Assembly (NCBI GenBank): GCA_003344405.1
Contig: NOWV01000376.1
Coordinates: 1 to 31,342 of the forward strand
Direction of reading: 5' to 3'
DNA: 31,342 bases
Source: Trichoplax sp. H2
Taxonomy: Eukaryota; Placozoa; Uniplacotomia; Trichoplacea
Below, in pieces: positions 10,931-23,100 of the stretch. Both the position numbers and the translations under genes were made by a program. Each line of letters starts with the position of its first letter. Positions within the stretch are counted from its first letter, which is position 1. The notes beneath the pieces are model-generated. The model worked only from the letters and a program-made list of their open reading frames with translations. It did no database searches and was not told where the DNA came from.

Positions 10931-11131
10931 CATGCAGAGACTTGCACAAGGAGCTTAAGAAAAAGAGAATACTTTATTGTAGATAGTAGTTAGGTATAAT
11001 GTGATAATTACGGTAGATCAACGTGGTAGCTGCCGTGAGTAAATTGTGAATACTACCTGTAGCTAATAATGCTACTCAAGAAATCTAAGGTAGAAAACGG
11101 TGGTATTTATGGCTATGGCATTAGAACACAT
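10931..11131 (-). repeat. LTR-like dispersed repeat, copy B, left part
   Basis: Homologue of copy A. On the minus strand it shows a TATA-like CATAAATACC (plus 11102-11111) and, about 130 nt further on, AATAAA (plus 10973-10978), an LTR-style arrangement. Homology with A breaks off near 11125 and resumes at 11508, on the far side of an inserted segment. Confidence 0.6.
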
Positions 11132-11500
11132 CGCTGCCACCATGTAATAATATCTTCTTTAAGTAGCGTAAAGTGTTTTAAGGTAGACGATGATAGAAGG
11201 TATAAAGGATTTTATTGAGATACAAGTTATAGGCTAACAATGATATGGTTGTTATAGATAGGGTATTTGAGATAGCAGGAACGTAGGAACTGACTAACGA
11301 GTTAGCGTACAAGGGTATTTATAGGTTTTAGATGAGATTGAGATAATATCTTTATATGTATAGCATTTCGTCTATATGTGGTCATGATGTCGTACATTAT
11401 GAATGTAATGCAATACAGTACTTAAACAGTATATGATAAGTATTCGTATATTAGGATATTACTATACTAGACATCTTCTATATAAGATCATAATGTTACA
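11132..11500 (-). mobile_element. Nested insertion with 7-bp target duplication, LTR-like
   Basis: A 369-bp segment interrupts repeat copy B and is flanked by identical AACACAT heptamers (11125-11131 and 11501-11507). On the minus strand it opens with TGTAACATTATG and contains CTATAAATACCC (plus 11313-11324) and then AATAAA (plus 11211-11216). It reaches TTATTACA at 11143 and continues with TGGTGGCAGCG. The TG...CA ends with TATA box and poly(A) signal between are typical of an LTR, and a TGG directly after an LTR is what a tRNA primer-binding site would begin with. The target duplication of 7 rather than 5 bp is unusual for an LTR element. It has no coding capacity. Confidence 0.55.
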
Positions 11501-11507
11501 AACACAT

Positions 11508-11560
11508 GCAGAGAACATGATTGTAGGATTAGATACAACATATACCATTACAGGTTATAG
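11508..11560 (-). repeat. LTR-like dispersed repeat, copy B, right part
   Basis: Continues copy B after the nested insertion and matches the right end of copy A (9964-10011), including GATTGTAGGATTA and CAGGTTA. Confidence 0.65.
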
Positions 11561-13165
11561 AATAGCAGATGATTGTAGAAAATAGCGAGTACTGTAATAA
11601 CTAAATACAGTAACCTATATATGAATGTGAAGTAAGTGGACTGTAGATATGTCTAAATATAAGAGTAATACAACATGTCTATATTTAAGAGTAGAATATA
11701 GTTACAGTATATTCTAAATACACTATATATATCAAATATAGCTATCAATACAATCAAATGTAGGCGCATCACTACAGGTTTATGCTATGCAATAGCTTCA
11801 TTTAATGATCTGCGACTAACGTGTTGTGATTACTAACATATATCTTACTGATTCGAGATAACTTATGTAAATATGTGTTACAATCAGGAAGTGCTTACTA
11901 AATAAGACTTTTTTTAGTTACGATGAATTAAAGAACTTTTTAAAATGATTTGGATGAGGATTACATTCTGACTTACTAGAATTATCAGGTTCTCTTACGA
12001 GTAAAGTTCCCCCTCCTAAACTCAGTTAAATCTAACAGCAACTATCGATAATTAATCAGTCCCGATTTATCTTCGTGTATATCCATATAATCCCTTATTT
12101 CAGCAGACTTAAAATACTAGACGATCGAGTTTAGTTAAGTATGATTCTTATCTTTGTATATAATTATTGTCGCTAAACATTTAGCATCCTTTTTCAAAAT
12201 TTCAACCTATAACTTCATTAAACACGGTAACCTACGTTTATATATACACCTATCAAACAGTCTCTATTGGTACTTGGGCTGTTTAAGATGTTGCATTTGA
12301 ACTAGATCCATTTCATTAGATTTAAAATGAAAGCTAGTTTATCAGATAGTAAGTACTGGGAAAATAAAATCTATTATACTGGAATAGATAACTATTAGTT
12401 GTTAATGTGCAAAAGGATTATCTATGATGGAATGAGCTGTCAAACCAATACATTACTGAAGTAGTCACAATAGATAAAACTATTATCGATTATGTCAATT
12501 ATTGTAATTTGAAATATGATAATTAAAACTGCGCTATTAGTCAATAAATGTCTTTATGAAAAGAAGGCACGTTGAGAATTCCACTCAATAAAATCGTGAA
12601 GGTAGGAGGTGCATAAAAACAGCTGAGTTAAATTATTTTTATTGACGTGAAACGAAATTCATTGTGCAGATTTGATTGATGTTGATAGGCCTTCCCACTA
12701 ATGATAAAAATGCATTCTTCTTAAAAGCAATAATTGTACACTGAAAATAAACATAAATTACACCAATTATATTATTCTTGCATGCTGTGTTATAGACTCC
12801 GATCAATTCTGAATACGTGTACATCATATTGTATTAATTTGGCTTCTCTCTCACATTTAATTTACACAAGGCTGTCAATTTTTTACATATTTAACTACAC
12901 CACTATAGAACAAAAAATGCTATTTATACAGACATCAGAATTGGATACATTTAAAATCTTTAGACGTTGTTCCGCATCTATCGACTCGTGATATGCTAGC
13001 GTAATGCTCAAATTTGAATCGACTAAATTTTATATATTACCAATACTGAAGTTTTGTAACCTTAATTAGTAACATTATATCTAGTATCCCTTCCAGCTAT
13101 TTCTTTATTACATTAACATTAAGCCATTTACAATTTCGTTTAAATGAAACTTGTAGGCTGCTCTA
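11561..13165. other. Intergenic, no gene seen
   Basis: AT-rich sequence. Two open frames of 60-85 codons near 12639-12991 overlap on opposite strands, have no recognisable domain and look like chance frames. Confidence 0.5.
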
Positions 13166-14060
13166 CTTGTACTTCAATAGTACACTCTAAGCACAGCATG
13201 ATATCAGTTATTCCATCGTTCGTCAAGTTCATCGCCATTGCATCCCTTATTAGCTGTAACTTTATGATCATTATTAGTACTTCTGACTTAGGCTCTTAAT
13301 TAATTTCACATTCCTAGCGATTAAGATATTTATAATACAGAGAGCTACTTCATCTATCGTTGATGCCTCTGCTACTAATAAAATACAAAATTTTTATCAC
13401 AACATTTTTTCTAAACGAACAGTTCAATACAGTATCAAATAAAATAATCTTAGCTATCTTCTGAAAGTCATATGAGAAGCGTGCTAACTCTCTCATCAGT
13501 CATTCAATTAACTTGTTAATGACATCTCGATGAAAAGATCATTGTTAAGAACACTAATTTAATATTCATGAGCCACTCTTCAATTAAATTTGAAATATGT
13601 CCAATCAGAGCAGAATGTGGCAAAATGCCGCTTTGACCAATTGTGCTAATCGTTCCATCGGCGGTCACTCAATCTTATGAATTGCTTTTATGGTAATGAT
13701 TCTTCTGAATCCGAATGATGTGCAAAATATAGATAGCGACAACAAAGTTTTAAATATGTACCGCAACGTATAGAATCAATCTGCACTAAAAACACATTTC
13801 TTGCATACGCAGCTACGCTTAGATAATGTTAATTGCTAACATTTTCTGTAGATACCTTCACCTACCATATACAAAGAACTTAGTATTGGTTTACATTCAG
13901 CACGAAAGATCTTTTACCGTCTTTAAGAAACGGTTACTTCAGATGCTATCTCAGTTCTGATTTCCCTAGCACAGGTAATTGTTCACGCTAGATCTACTAA
14001 GTTACCAACGATCGATAAGACATTTGGTATGCAATTTTAAGGCAATAGCCATCGCTTCAT
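13166..14060 (-). pseudogene. Possible decayed coding sequence, minus strand
   Basis: Several short minus-strand stretches have protein-like composition but are separated by stops and frame changes. They are about 34 codons near 13285-13390 (starting LVAEASTIDEVALCI), about 48 codons near 13527-13670 (VTADGTISTIGQSG.LPHSAL) and a short one near 14015-14060 (EAMAIALKLHTKC). The order and spacing would suit remains of one old gene or mobile-element polyprotein. A faint NG..L.ERWN string near 13210-13240 recalls the end of retroelement integrases, but this is far too weak to name it. Confidence 0.2.
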
Positions 14061-17000
14061 TATAAAATGATACAATCATAAAATAGCTTATCCACAAGAC
14101 ATGAATATTCTAGTCTGGAAAATACATAAATCTCTATATACCTTTAATTTACGTAGTTATAGAAATATTCTTTTATAGTTGAGTTTTCAAAGAAGGCTAC
14201 CTGCAACTGCTAGATTGATAACCATGCAATAGATATCTTCTTGCATAGGAGTGTATATTATTATTTAACCTTTAACGGTCGCAACTCATCATGTTCTTAT
14301 GCATATAACCCTCCTACATTTACTTTATTAAAATATATACTGATATCATACGATATACTCTCGTAGACATATCAAAGAGCTAAGATAAATAGCAGAAAGA
14401 ATGAATGATTTATTTAATAAAATATAACCAGAGAAAAGAATGGGAGACTTTCAATCAAGACTTTATGGCCATTATATATCAAATTAAATTATATCTCAGC
14501 GAGTTGAGGGCGATAATGTAATAACGTTAATATCCTAATTTTACCGCTATCTATATAATAGGATATTGGATAGGGTGTTGTGGTTGCCTATCGAACGAGT
14601 AGTACGCAATTATGGTTATGGTATCCTACGATTGATTATAACCTATTCATATCGCCGTAAGCAATTAAGTATAACCAGCATACATTCTTTCATCACTTGC
14701 TAACATACCAACAAATTGAGTGAAGAAAATAATCCTAATGCCTCAAAACAACATGAATAAAGACTTTACTGGAAAATAAGAGCCTAGCTATGAAAATTCC
14801 TTAAAAATTATAACAGAATAAAATTAATTCATTTTATAGTTCTAATTTGTTATCGAATAACTGTGCTTTCAGCTTTACTTACAACATAATCTATTATTGT
14901 AAGACATAGAGATAATATAGATTGTGAATGATTATTGCTTTGAAACATGATACAGCAACTGTTGCCATTCAAAACGTACAAAGCCAAAATGCAATGTTTT
15001 CTGATATTAGCTGAATCACGATAGTTTTACTGTTGATATAAGAATTAACACTGTAGATACTCTAATACAGGAGAGTTAAGATGTTGCAAATGATTGCCAT
15101 ACTCAAATGAGATTAATTTGAACGATTATACGTATACGTGCTACAGAAATCTAGGAATGCTAGATAATGAAAATAAAACGGATAACGGAAAATCAAGAGA
15201 TCGAAGATTAAATATTATACATTAGTAAGTATAAGTGTTAAATTAACATTAGAAATGCGATCAATTGGATATCTACTGTGATTAATTATCTTGTACTACT
15301 AAAGTAATAATTAACTCCGAATCTTTATGCATGCCTTATAGTTAAGTATAACTTCCTCATCACATTTCAATTCATGATGAACTGTACCTCCTTTTGGTCA
15401 ATAAAAATTAAAATGGAATGAAATAACAAAATAAAATATTATTGACTGAAAGACGACAATGATTTCTGAAAGGGATAACAATCATTTACCATTACGATCT
15501 AATAGAAGGGATATATATGAATAACCAATCGTCTTCTATATTTTCTTCTAAAGATTTTGCTGCATACTCTCCATAGTTGAGTTATAATCAGAAAAAGAAT
15601 AAATTATGAAGGAAAACACTCCTCCAGGAGGTGATCAAGCATTTGTCACATGATCATGATGAACAAAAATTATCAAAAGAATTAACGGAATTGGTAGGAT
15701 TGCTGTTGTCAGCAACATCTAATTGGATAATAGAAGCAATGTATTGTCGCGAAGATTGAAATACAGTACAATCAATTGAAAGGTGGGCGTCAGGTCACAG
15801 GCGTCAACATCAAATCCCCATATTAAATGGTTAAGATAAATAAAATTTCTGTATAAAAACATATACAGATATGAAAAGAGAGCTAGTGACTACCTGATTG
15901 TATAGAAGATAATAAGAAAGAGTTGGATCATGGGGAGTTTATAGAATTGGAATGATGATCGATTAATATGACATCAGTTCTAAACAATAGAGAGTATAGG
16001 GTATAAATGTCATCGTTAATTACGGTGAAAAATAACTCATGAAAGTTAAAAATCGATTGAGTACATCGCAGTAGTAGTCTATCGGTACTGACTATACACT
16101 GTCAATCAAATCAAGCGCCAAATGGGCAATTGATTCCCACCTTGTAAAATATTTTCTAACTAATCCACGTGGTTAAAGGAGAAAAGAAGGGGCTGGTGCT
16201 ACCGTAACAAAACTATTTTTGTTCTACTGTATACAGAACAGTACCCGTAAATCGCCACTACGTAGAGTCCTGATGAGAACAACGGTCTAAGAGGAAAGAG
16301 TTATTGCGCTAAGACAAAAAGAGTAGCACGATATAAAATAAGGTGTAGTCAGTTACTACAGTACAGTAGCTTTGGTAGTTTACGCTTCAAATTTTTTAAA
16401 ATTTAGTAAAGCACAACAACAACAACAAATAGGCTAGTAGCATTTCAAACTATCTACTTCTATTACAGTAGGAACAGATTCTAGTTAGTGATATATTGGT
16501 TAGTAGTTTTTTGTGCGCTACATTCATAATTTCAGCTTCTAGTATAAAACTAGTTTGAACTGCTGCTATAGTTAACCTTCATCTAGACCATTTTTCAACT
16601 ATCAGCTGTAGATATTTCGTAAGCCGGAATTTATCTAGCAATTAAAATTATATAACGAGACATATAGATATATATGGTATATAGAAGAAAGTGATATCTA
16701 TCTATACTATACATAGATAAAGCCGCTTGGAATCAGCTCATCGCAAGACAAGCCATATCGATAGAGTCACTATCGTCATTTTTAGGTCGAAATCGCTATT
16801 ATTGATTTAACCTCGTTATACAAATATACGCGAACGCTTTTGGCATCACCCTTTGGTCGATTTACATACCGTTCTACAACGCAAGAAAGATAGAATAAAC
16901 TGTTATAAAGTGATTCTATCTTACCAACTACTGGAAGTTAAAAGATTACCAGCACTTAAAGTCATTCTCAATTTCACTACGATTTAGTTACAAAATACTC

Positions 17001-17110
17001 TTATTATTTTTGAAAAGGACTGCCTTTACCTAAGTTACCAGTAACTCTACCTCGGCATACCATTTACTTTTATCAGTCAGTTAACGGTTGAATTTAAAAA
17101 TATTCTAGCA
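14061..17110. other. Gene-poor region upstream of Musashi
   Basis: No open frame or structured repeat that I can support. Small items: a TACAG-type cluster at about 16357-16371 and a related string at 16227-16247, plus a (CAA)n run near 16411-16428. Upstream non-coding exons, promoter and enhancers of the Musashi gene probably lie here but cannot be located from sequence alone. Confidence 0.45.
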
Positions 17111-20100
17111 ATGGAAAATAATCAAGAAGAAAAACAATCAGATAAATCAGAAGAACAACAGCAAGTGCAAGACGAGCAGCAAACTTCGGCACCAAGTTCA
17201 CCACTACCATCATCAACAACAGCGATGACTACGACCACGTCTACTAATTCGATTTCAAGTAGTACAGCGAATGCTAACGAATTGGCAGCGAACGCGTCAA
17301 GCAGTGAATTATCGCAGGATCCAGGGTAAGTCATAATACGTTTTCCTGGGCATGTCTTCAAATATTTTTTGTTTATTCAGGTCAGTAATTTTAATCGACA
17401 GTTTAGTTTGACACCTAATCTATGATAGCACTTTTATTCTTATCCAATTTTCATTCCTAACCGGAGTATCTTCAAATTAGATCAATTGCTGTCATAAAAT
17501 TGTCAGTTTAAACTTGAACTGTTTTTTATACTATAATTTTATCTTCAAACAATCCTTATTTTACTCTACTATCGTAAACTTTTCACTCTAAGATCATTAT
17601 TGGCATGGGATACTATTTTTTATATCAATTACTGGTACAATATCGATAGATCTAGCTAGATATTTCTCAGATGACTAACTTTATCGCTGCCTTTTCAAGA
17701 TAATTAATGACCTGCCGTGTACTGTAACTCTGGGGGTTGATACACTACTAAAACTTTTATATCAACTAACTTAATCGGTTCCCGTATCATTTCTTTTTTC
17801 GGAGAACTCAATTTATCGCTCTAAGTTTGATACTATGGTTTAACATTTTACTAATTTAACAACAAATCCATTATAATCTAATTTTTTTTCTTTCCTATCC
17901 TTTACTTTGCTTTTGGTTGTCGCTCATGGTCAATAGCAAAATGTTTATAGGTGGTCTAAGTTGGATGACTAACACAGGTCAGTATCTATTTCCAGTGATT
18001 ATAAGAAGCAGTAGGATACGAGTACAAGATAAACTATTCAAATTAATAAAACAATTAAATTCGATCCGCAATACTAGTAGTTTTACATGGAGTCGAATAC
18101 ATCAATGCTTTTACACTTCAATATTATTGCTATTACCTTATCATCAACTATTCCTTAGCAGCATAGTTTAACGACATTCCTGTTTTACGTTATGTGTCAA
18201 TTATTATCTTCCTCCATTGTATCTTTACTAGTATTCTTATTCTCTTCTTTCCTTGTTATTGTCATACTATGGAAGTTGTTTCGGTTATAACAGTCCAACA
18301 AATCTAATTCAGTCTTGCAATAGCTTGTCGCCATAATATAAAATTAATTGTTGAAAAAGTTTTAATGATAGATGAAGCTGTTGCCATTAAGGAATATTAA
18401 GTCCGTACGCTTTACTATACACATCTAATCTCACCGCTTGTTTTTAGTTTAAAGCATTTTTTAAATCATTTCCTTCTTTAGATTGCTGCTAATCTTTAGA
18501 TTTAATTGCATAATCTTTAATAGTATGGTACTCAGTAAGACTGCTACGGCAAAATATTTTTCTTTTGCAGTATAATAGCTAATACTAATTTGCAAAAAAT
18601 CTATGTTACGACTCCTTACAAATTTAAAATCTGAATCTCTGTAGTTGTAACAACCACTTTATTCCCTTATCGCGCTTTAATAACGTTTCTTTATGTTTCA
18701 ATTTCAACTAGAAAAATTACGGGAATACTTCGAGAAATACGGTGAAATCACTGAATGCGTTATCATGCATGATCCTATTACCAAACGCTCAAGGTTTGTT
18801 AGAATTTAGATCATAGAAGGTTAAATCATTCATACCTGATGGCTATATCACCGTTAGTTGATTAATTATCAAAGTCTTGAGACTTTTTAATCTATCTTAC
18901 CGCTTTTGATCGTGCCCGAAACGTCAAATAACTTACGGAATTTTTCGGAATTTTAGATTCAACAAACTTTGCTTTTCAGCATCACGATGCTAGGATCGCA
19001 ATATTTGTATTGTCCATAACGATCAATTTCATTTCTGTTTTTTAATGCGATGAAACTATCTATAGTCATATTTAAAATACGCTAAATTTTTAAGTTATGC
19101 CTTCGTAATAATAACTATTAGGTTATAATTCTCAAATATGGGTATCTAATTCCGACCCAGAGTTAGGAGAGGGGCTATAAATCGTGTAGCCTTTATTCGG
19201 TAGTGATAGTCGCCTTAAGAAATAACTAATGATGTCCAAATCCAATTGAATGTAAAATTTACACTCACTCAGTTATAAGATACCGTATTAGTAAGCTCTT
19301 TTACTTCTCTTTATCTCAGTCGTGTTTCATTTTAATAAATGTTCGAAAAAGTTACCAGTATTGCCAGTAAAACTCGGTAATGATAGGCCTTCAAACATGC
19401 CAATGCACTTTGTAATATAGTATCGCTCAACTTATGAATATCAATTCAGGATAGTTATTGATTGATAGGCGTCATTATTATTATGTGTGTATTATTACTA
19501 CTCCCTTAATTTTCTAATGTTATTGATTTATGACCATATTTGCTCGACTTATTGCTAAAAGGCATATTTAATAGAGAGAACAGCATGACAGTAAATAGAC
19601 CAATATCTTTAAATTCTATTCAAGAATAGAAAGAAATTGATGTTTAAGATCTATCATTTTGAAATACTTAAATTCACTCATTGACAGAGAAAAGCCTTTT
19701 GTATTTCTGCGCTATAATATTAAGATTAAATAATAAAAAATACTGTATGAACATTTTCAATGGAAGACTTAGCTAGCTTCACTGTGTTCGTTCAAATTAT
19801 CTGTTAAGCCTTCGTACTTTAGATTATTTCACATGTTTCCTGATGTTAATTTTCCTATCTTAATGATTGTATACGAATTAAATCCTTTAGTAATTCTAAT
19901 TTTTCGTTCGACACGATATTTAAAAACTAGACCTTATTACTCTTAGTTGTAAAGGTCTATTTGACTATATTTAGTTTTATCCACGAATACGCAATGCTGT
20001 GAGACTTCTATTCTGCAGTATACATTCTTATGAAAAATCTTCGAGAATATGTTATGTAGCTTCTTTCCCATGATTTTTATATTGAATTTTGTGCTGTATT

Positions 20101-23100
20101 GCCATAAGATACGTTTAAAATACACTATGAATGATCATTCTATCAGATCTTCAGATTAGGTTAGTTTAACGATGATACTTTTTACTATACTGATATGAAA
20201 TAATTTATTTGACAGGGGATTTGGCTTCGTTACTTTCACTGATGCCGATAATGTGGAAAAAGTTTTGCAAAGCGGGCCACATAAGTTGGATGATAAAAAT
20301 GTAAGTACTTAATAAACAGCAACTACTACGTGATGTGTTGTTAAAGGTTACAGACGATGATCAGAATACTCAAATATCACATCAAAATATTCTGTAGTGA
20401 GTTGTTTTAGAATAGTTTATATTGCTTTTGGAATAATCTATATGACTTGCAGCGTGTGATCTTTTGTGCACCTATGCGTGTATATACTTATTTCGATATA
20501 ATTTCTGCTTTGATTACTTTATAGTATGTCTAGTAATACTGCATGTCCTTGTTAGTAAAACACTAGTATAGTAGAATCGTTAGAAGCGCTATGCCTTAAA
20601 AATGTGCCGTATATCATCAGGACATTAATATTTCGTCCCGTTCCTACATATGTATTATTTAACGTTATTATGCTAAGGCAATTTCCTATACATTTTGCTA
20701 AACGGGCTCTACATAACGATCATAATTTTTTCAGCAAAGGGATTTTAGTTTAGAGGAAAAGACAGTTGCAGTTACGGTTTCAGCTACCAGCATTTTAAAT
20801 ATAATACTGTATTCTTTACTTACTTTATTATCCATTTCAATCACAATGATTTCTTTAATAGTATTCATACTACAACATGTAGCTAATTTACGGCAGATAA
20901 TATTGACTACTTCTATTGCTATTACAACTACTGAAATTCAAATAGTACAATTTCCCATTTGCAATATCAATAGATGTAACGATACAAATAGAATGTAACT
21001 ATAGCTAGCTAAAGTTAACTATTGTTATTGGCTTTCATTAATTTTTACTTTTTTTAGCGATTGAAATAGCCTTGAGAATAAATATGTCATTAATAGTTTA
21101 TATATGAATACAATATGAGAATTAAATCTGAATTAAATAACATATGATGAAAATACCTTTCAATGAAGAATGCTTTTAGAAAACTGCAAGTCCATATTGA
21201 TAGTAAACGTATTAAAAGTAAAGGCATAAATTGACAAGAGCTAAATTTCCATAGTTTATACGTAAACAGATATTTAGTTATTAAAAAATGCATTCTAATT
21301 AAAGGATCAATAACTGTGTATTTAATCTATCTCATGAATGTACATTCAGAAATTAAAACATATGATAGATTGATAAGATTCTGTTAGAATGATAGAACAT
21401 GAAATTGGAATGGATAGATTGTAGTGATCTTGAGAGTACATCGCTATCCATTAAAAGTTTACAATCAAAGTTATTTCAGTTTTCATAAATATTAATTTCA
21501 AATTATCGTTAAATTACTAATTATGCTCTTTATTTTTTACCTTAAACTTACGTCGTACACTTGATCAATTAAAGGGACTACTGATTAAAATATTTCTAGA
21601 CAGATATTTGATAGATAAATCATATTCCCTATTCCTTTCAATACTTTTTATTTCATGTAATCTTCCACCTCTTAAGATACTTATATGTGATAGGTTATTT
21701 GCTCTTTCACATTTACCTATTGAATGAGAAGTTAATCAATTTAAGTTTTACCTAAAGAGATTTAGTAATATACTTCCCATCGATCAATTTATTATGACTT
21801 TAAGACCGAAAATGGACAGTTACACTCAGTTTGAACCCTACTACATTATAAATGGAGGTGTATATCTCGAAATAAGATCAGTAGCAGCAAATGAAAAGGC
21901 AAAAAAATCATAGCGTACTTACTATTATAGCTAATATCGCCTCTGTTGCAAAATGAAGTTGGATTATTAACATGTACTGTAGTTAATAAGTTTGACAGAT
22001 ATTTTACATTAACTTAGCCTTACTGCATTGTAGGGCTCATTATAATTTATACTTACGTAACTTAATTACAGGCAATATAGTATAAACTGAACCATTTCTT
22101 GAAAGGTAATTATTTTCATACTATGAGCATGAGTGACTTAGTCAATTCTATGCGGTAACAAAAATCATTTTATTAGTTATATAATGGATAAATAGAAATC
22201 TATTTGTATTCATACTTATTCTTGCGGCTATAAATTGAATTATAGATGACTATATAGTTATTTAAAGAATATTTTAAGATTCTTTTTCGAAAGTAGATCT
22301 TTTCAATTATTTTTAAATACATGGTATTTATAGTAAAAAATCACTGAATAGCTGCAACTTTACTCTGATTAAAGAAACTAAATAATCTGAAGAGTTATTC
22401 TTTATTCAATCAGGTTGCATCTGCTATTTAATTTTACCTCTAACTTTTATATAAAATCGAATCTTACCTTATATATCAATAACTCGAATATTATCTAATT
22501 ACATTTTATAGTTCTAAAGTAAGAAATTTATACATTAATTGAAGGATTTTATAATATTATTTACAGTATTTGTATACCGTAATCTAGTTAGTTACCTATT
22601 CGGGAACTTATTATTGCTAATTAAATATGAAACAGCTAGCTAATATTGTATTATATAAGATATGATAAATATATCCTAAATTCTAAAATGACTAAAAAAT
22701 CAGCATTGTCTATTAATAAATTTATATGTCAATGTTGCGATAATATCAGATTTATCGAAATGTAATGACAAAATGATACTCTATATGTCACTATCACTTC
22801 GAGATCAATTTTTTTATGATAGTAACATAATCTCAGCTGACATATTGATGACATATCATAAATCTATTTAGTTAAATGTAAAAAAATCACAGTAATTTTG
22901 TAATACTGAAATTATAATTATCATTCTAGATTGATGCTAAGGTAGCTTATCCTAAAAAACAAAGGCAGAAGGTGAGTGATGATCTGTGAAAACGTTTTAT
23001 ACATTGCCAATTTGAATTTTTAATGGCTAAGTGATTTATCAAGTATTCTAATACTGACAAATTAATGCTAATCATCGATAAATGATTTCACATAAACTCC

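Noticed and set aside
12639-12991. Overlapping open frames of 62 and 85 codons on opposite strands
   Set aside because: No domain, poor composition and no splice partners; expected by chance in this length of AT-rich DNA.
16271-16300. CTGATGAG followed by GAAA, reminiscent of a hammerhead ribozyme core
   Set aside because: The bases between the two motifs cannot form stem II, and I found no paired flanks with a cleavage triplet. Chance match.
17122-17361. Minus-strand open frame opposite Musashi exon 1
   Set aside because: Mirror image of the Gln/Ser/Thr-rich coding exon; Cys/Val-rich translation is a codon shadow.
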